NCBI GenBank assembly: GCA_020975725.1
Contig: QXJR01000028.1
Coordinates: 62,001 to 126,000 of the forward strand
Direction: 5' to 3'
DNA: 64,000 bases
Origin: Picocystis sp. L7
Lineage: Eukaryota > Chlorophyta > Picocystophyceae > Picocystales > Picocystaceae
Made by a program: the position numbers and the translations under genes
The notes under the pieces: model-generated
Told to the model about the DNA's origin: nothing
What the model saw: the letters and a program-made list of their open reading frames with translations, nothing else
Databases searched by the model: none
Shown here: piece after piece, positions 60,806 through 64,000 of the stretch
How the letters are laid out: every line of letters begins with the position of its first letter
How positions within the stretch are numbered: the stretch's first letter is position 1

Positions 60806-61774
60806 TCAATTGGAAGGAGGATCGGGATCGTCGTCTTCCTCCTCGTCGCCTTCGCCATCCACGTAGACGTCCTTGCGCGGCACGTCGTATCGTTCGCGCA
60901 GGCGACGCGACGGGACGAAATCGCCCTTTCCGTCCGGTCCCAGGAACAGCAGGTACGTGTACGGATGATCCACCGACTTCTCCTCGTTCTCCACCACCGG
61001 CGGACGCAGCTTCTCCTCTGGGACGTACGCCACCACGATGGTCTCGGTGTCCGGCTCCCAGAATGACGTGTCGGCCAACACGAAGTAGAACGGCTGGTCG
61101 GATCCCTTCGCCCACGAACCACGACCGGCGGCGTCCATCCAGTCCTCCGATTCGCAGCAGCTCGGATCCATCCCACACACCACGCCGCGATAGCCCGCTT
61201 CGCGGTGGTACACCACCTGTCCGAGCGCGAATCCGTACTCCGTCTCTTCCCAGGAACGAGACGCTTCGGAGGCGGTGCTGAGGGCGGATTCCACCTCCTT
61301 CAACCGATCCCTGACCTTGGCGGCGTCTTGGTACCTCTCTTCTTCGATGCAGCGCTGCAATTCGGTCCGTAGACGGAGGCCTTCGGCCGCTACGTCGGTG
61401 ACGCCTGGTTGGTTCCTGGACCTTCCGCCTTTGGCTTCGAGGAGCTGCTCCATGGCCTCGTCGATCTGGTCTCGTCTCTCCCTCAGCTGCTTGGCAACCT
61501 CGTATTGTTCGTTGTTGAGCGCACGCTGCAGCCTCGTTCCCACGTCCATTTGGAAGAAGAACAGCAGCAGCTCTTCGTTGGCTCGTGTGCTGTGTTCTCT
61601 CCATGGTGCGTCTCGTTCCGTCTTCCCTTCTCCCCTCCAGAAGGACTTTCTCTCCACCCTTCCACGTCCCTTTGCACCTCCCACGGCACGGACGGCACGC
61701 ATCTCTTTCGTCCACACCTGTGGCAACGTTCGCGAAGTCGTGCAAGCAGGTCCCCACGTGTTCGTCGGTTCCAC
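60806..61774 (-). CDS. ClpF-like UVR and YccV domain plastid protein
   Basis: 322 residues. A basic N-terminus of about 70 residues (RAVGGAKGRGRVERKS) serves as a likely transit peptide. Then comes LLLFFFQMDVGTRLQRALNNEQY with two UVR-type helical hairpins (YEVAKQLRERRDQIDEAME; YQDAAKVRDRLKEVESAL), and a YccV/HspQ-like domain (FALGQVVYHREAGYRGVVCG; QPFYFVLAD; VAYVPEEKL). This order matches ClpF, an adaptor that works with ClpS to deliver substrates to the plastid Clp protease. An acidic tail (DGEGDEEEDDD) ends the protein. Stroma inferred. Confidence 0.88.
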   Translation of the reverse strand: MEPTNTWGPACTTSRTLPQVWTKEMRAVRAVGGAKGRGRVERKSFWRGEGKTERDAPWREHSTRANEELLLFFFQMDVGTRLQRALNNEQYEVAKQLRERRDQIDEAMEQLLEAKGGRSRNQPGVTDVAAEGLRLRTELQRCIEEERYQDAAKVRDRLKEVESALSTASEASRSWEETEYGFALGQVVYHREAGYRGVVCGMDPSCCESEDWMDAAGRGSWAKGSDQPFYFVLADTSFWEPDTETIVVAYVPEEKLRPPVVENEEKSVDHPYTYLLFLGPDGKGDFVPSRRLRERYDVPRKDVYVDGEGDEEEDDDPDPPSN

Positions 61775-62002
61775 TGCGCCCCCAGGCTTCCCCTCGGTCG
61801 AGGGATTTCGCCTCCCCTAGACCTCGACCATCCAACGTCTGAAAGAGGAAGCGAGAGAGGGGTGGTTCGATGCCCGTGCCAGTCGTGGGGGAGGGCTGCA
61901 GGCAGGGAAGGGAAAGCGATAGAAGGGAAAGAGAAGGGAAAGAGAAGGGGATAGAAGGGAAGGGGAGGGCCATTGTGAGCCCAAGGACGTGAGTTTGTGG
62001 CC

Positions 62003-62923
62003 ATGGTCCATGCGGTGCAAGGATTCCGTGGGAAGATCGCAAGGGAAGGACAGGTGGGAGGAAGGAAGGGATGGAGGAGGGAGGAGAAGAGGAAGACGAG
62101 GGCGTGGAAGACGAGATGTGCGCCCAGGGACGACGACGTGCTTCCAGAGAGCCTGGAAGGCGCCGTCCAACAGGCGGCCGAAGCCGTCGGCACGGCCGTG
62201 CGGGCGGGTGGTGGACGCGCCACGGCCGAGATCCTGCTTCCCGAGCTCTGGGATCCGATCTCTGGAGCGCTGATGGCCGACGAAGGGGACCAGCAAAAGT
62301 TCTGGGAGATCACGAGGTACTTCGCGGAACTGCTCGTTCGCGAACTCGACGTGCGTGCCAAGGTGTTGTATCCGGACATGGGATGTGCAGCCATGCTCAA
62401 GAACGCATGGCCAGACGCAGGATTCGAGATCGGATGCTTGGCCGATCGGACGCCCGTCCAAGACACGGACGAACTCGTCCTCATCGCTGCGCCGGATCCA
62501 CAAGGATTGGAAGACGCCAAGAGGATCACCCAACTGGCCGGTGCGGTGCCGGTGGTCCTGTTCAATCCGCGCCTGGTGAGCGGCGACGTCGGGATCGGAT
62601 TGAACGTGAGGCGCATGCGTGAGCAGTTTTTGAAGACCTTCGTGATGGCCTACTCGTTGCGTCCGATCGGTGCCGGATCGGTGTTTCGCAAGTATCCTGG
62701 CAATTGGCAAGTCTTCGTGGAAGAACAAGACACGCCAGGAAGGTATCGCAAAGTGTACGATTCGACCATCCGACCGCAAGGAGAGAGGTTGGATGCGATC
62801 CTCGAAGAAGCCTTGGAAACCGCCGAACCAGGCGATCCGGACGGTGGGGGTCCTTCCTTCTTGAACAACGTCGGCAGGACCCTCGCGTCCATGCAGCGTT
62901 TCATGCGCAGCTTGAGCCAGTAG
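62003..62923 (+). CDS. DUF1995 protein, probably plastid
   Basis: 306 residues. A basic N-terminal part rich in Arg/Lys/Gly (about 1-45) suits a transit peptide. The DUF1995 domain (about 50-290) has VQQAAEAVGTAVRAGGGRATAEILLPEL, DTDELVLIAAPDPQGLED, and the late segment SVFRKYPGNWQVFVEE. Land-plant members include LPA3, needed for photosystem II assembly, and other plastid proteins without known activity. Short C-terminal helix SMQRFMRSLSQ. An AATAAA lies 32 bp after the stop codon. Confidence 0.88.
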   Translation: MVHAVQGFRGKIAREGQVGGRKGWRREEKRKTRAWKTRCAPRDDDVLPESLEGAVQQAAEAVGTAVRAGGGRATAEILLPELWDPISGALMADEGDQQKFWEITRYFAELLVRELDVRAKVLYPDMGCAAMLKNAWPDAGFEIGCLADRTPVQDTDELVLIAAPDPQGLEDAKRITQLAGAVPVVLFNPRLVSGDVGIGLNVRRMREQFLKTFVMAYSLRPIGAGSVFRKYPGNWQVFVEEQDTPGRYRKVYDSTIRPQGERLDAILEEALETAEPGDPDGGGPSFLNNVGRTLASMQRFMRSLSQ

Positions 62924-62954
62924 TTGGTGGGGTCGACGTCCTCCTCGTGGAATC

Positions 62955-62960
62955 AATAAA
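62955..62960 (+). terminator. AATAAA poly(A) signal, DUF1995 gene
   Basis: AATAAA 32 bp after the stop codon, 93 bp before the convergent Psb27 stop. Confidence 0.55.
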
Positions 62961-63052
62961 GCGACGGGGTAGGTACGACGCGCGCAGTTTCATTACGCGC
63001 ATGCGCCTTGTTGAAACCAAAACTTTCCTCGGTCGATCGGATCCTCCGTCCA

Positions 63053-63565
63053 TCAGCGTCCACGTGCCAATGCGTTTTCCGCGGTGTTGATTTCCACGAG
63101 GACGCGTTCCAAGCGCTTCTTCGGGATGGGCGCTTTGGTGCCGAAGTTGTTGTAATGTCCGGCGATGGCGTTCAAGGCCGTGTACATGTTGCTGTAGGAT
63201 TGCTTTCCGGCTACGGAAGGATCCCTACGGTACTTGGCCACCCATTGCGCCGTCTCCTTGCGAAGCGTGGCGATCTTCTCCTCACGCGTCGGGTCCCCTT
63301 TCTCCAGCGCCAGCGTCTCTTTCACGCTGTCCAGCACCGCCTGCGTCTCCGTCTGGTAGACCTCTTCCTTCGGCGGTCCGAAGATCCCCGCACGTGCGGG
63401 TTTTGCGCCCACGACCATCGCCGCAGCCGAGAGCATCGCGGCGGCATCCCTTCGGGACACCGTGGTGGGCGGTGGGACCGTCTTCGTCCCCTTTTCGCAC
63501 GCCCTTGCGACCTGGACGCGCCTGGACGTCGCCACGGGTGTCGTGCGGACCTGCATGACCTTCAT
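63053..63565 (-). CDS. psb27: Psb27 photosystem II assembly protein
   Basis: 170 residues. The N-terminus is bipartite: a basic plastid transit part, then a twin-arginine lumen signal SRRDAAAMLSAAAMVVGAKPARA with cleavage expected after ARA. The mature four-helix Psb27 domain has YRRDPSVAGKQSYSNMYTALNAI, AGHYNNFGTKAPIPKKR and the terminal AENALARGR. Psb27 binds CP43 on the lumen side of photosystem II during assembly and repair. All conserved blocks are present; the length is normal. Convergent with the DUF1995 gene, 129 bp between stops. Confidence 0.95.
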   Translation of the reverse strand: MKVMQVRTTPVATSRRVQVARACEKGTKTVPPPTTVSRRDAAAMLSAAAMVVGAKPARAGIFGPPKEEVYQTETQAVLDSVKETLALEKGDPTREEKIATLRKETAQWVAKYRRDPSVAGKQSYSNMYTALNAIAGHYNNFGTKAPIPKKRLERVLVEINTAENALARGR

Positions 63566-64000
63566 CTCCCACGTGGGATCGGCTGGTTGCGCTTCGGCGG
63601 ACGCACGTCAGCGGCACCACACCACACGGTCTCTGAGCGTTGCTTGGATCGATTGGAAGGACGTGATCTTCCCTCTCCATGGCACCTCGTTCCGGGACGA
63701 CCTGATCCGGACCCCCCCCCCCCACCACCCGCGAAGGATATCCCCCTTTCACGCAGAGGAATCGTAGGGGATGATTAGGACGTCCTCTGCGGGAAGAGGG
63801 GAGAAAAAGGGGGATCGATGGGATCCTCTGCGGGGTGAGCTCTCCTGTTCCCACCCGAAAGGGGACCGTTTCCTTCGGACGGGTTCCGGTTCCCTCGCGA
63901 TCGCAGAGGAACGCCCGCCCGACGTGGACGGGGGAGGTCCCGACCCTCCTCCCTCCCCCCCCCCCGGGTTAACCCGATCGTAAACTCGAGGGAAGGGGTC
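63566..64000. other. Psb27 upstream region to window edge
   Basis: 435 bp, rich in CpG and C-runs (near 63712 and 63955). No gene can be supported; another gene may begin beyond the right edge. Confidence 0.45.

Noticed and set aside
60770-60815. Second T-loop-like sequence (GGGTTCGATCCC)
   Set aside because: No A-box or cloverleaf can be built; it lies in a CpG-rich gene leader.
59568-62042. 824-codon minus-strand frame spanning the phosphatase, ClpF-like and DUF1995 genes
   Set aside because: Extremely Arg/Gly-rich and in the wrong frame relative to three well-recognised genes.

Overview
The window looks like nuclear DNA of a compact, largely intron-poor unicellular green alga (prasinophyte-grade chlorophyte is my best guess; the species is not identifiable from the sequence alone). 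Evidence: plastid proteins with targeting extensions (plastid terminal oxidase, Psb27 with a twin-arginine lumen signal, a ClpF-like UVR/YccV protein, an organellar HisRS), green-lineage transcription factors (a REVEILLE/CCA1-type SHAQKYF Myb and a B3-domain protein), and a ciliary dynein assembly factor (DNAAF11/LRRC6), which points to a motile stage now or in the recent past. Genes are closely packed on both strands, often convergent with gaps under 150 bp, and AATAAA hexamers sit shortly after many stop codons. Six short GT-AG introns (89-170 bp) could be placed in five genes by protein logic and reading phase; all lie near the 5' end of the coding region.

Layout. 1-1232: no gene recognised. 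1233-6126: an intact-looking Ty1/copia retrotransposon, minus strand, with identical 486-bp LTRs and a 5-bp target duplication, about 110 bp upstream of a three-exon Aha1-N-domain co-chaperone gene (6239-7063). 8106-9110: a zinc-knuckle protein (Air1/Air2/ZCCHC7-like) with an unexpected RNase H1-type hybrid-binding domain. 9218-15623: a tandem array of a Tc1/mariner-like DNA transposon, with two identical 2,070-bp transposase-bearing copies and three identical 740-bp spacers. It sits exactly between the divergent zinc-knuckle gene and an RRP6 nuclear exosome nuclease gene. Without the array the two start codons would be only about 260 bp apart, so a shared promoter of two RNA-surveillance genes seems to have been split.

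15.8-29.4 kb: RRP6, mitochondrial K+/H+ exchange-related protein, HisRS, SLC25A44-like carrier, a coiled-coil protein with a hydrophobic tail, diphthine synthase and the REVEILLE-like Myb. 29.4-31.4 kb is mostly non-coding and holds a 140-bp inverted repeat. 31.4-45.6 kb: an unknown membrane protein, a large FtsH-type protease, a UPF0126 membrane protein, a triple-RRM protein with a UAP56-binding-like motif, a DUSP/USP deubiquitinase and a second unknown membrane protein. 45.9-57.5 kb: DNAAF11, a long coiled-coil protein, phosphomannose isomerase, plastid terminal oxidase, B3 factor, SEC12-like WD40 protein and ATAD3. 57.9-63.6 kb: tRNA pseudouridine synthase, a sucrose-phosphatase-like HAD enzyme with a starch-binding-like domain, ClpF-like protein, a DUF1995 protein and Psb27.

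These are mainly housekeeping, RNA-surveillance and plastid genes and do not form an operon-like pathway. I see no CRISPR array, rRNA or convincing tRNA gene. The most unusual items are the hybrid-binding-domain/zinc-knuckle fusion, the transposon array in the RRP6/zinc-knuckle promoter, the starch-binding-like/phosphatase fusion, and the sequence shared between the array spacers and an unrelated promoter region near 37.2-37.6 kb.
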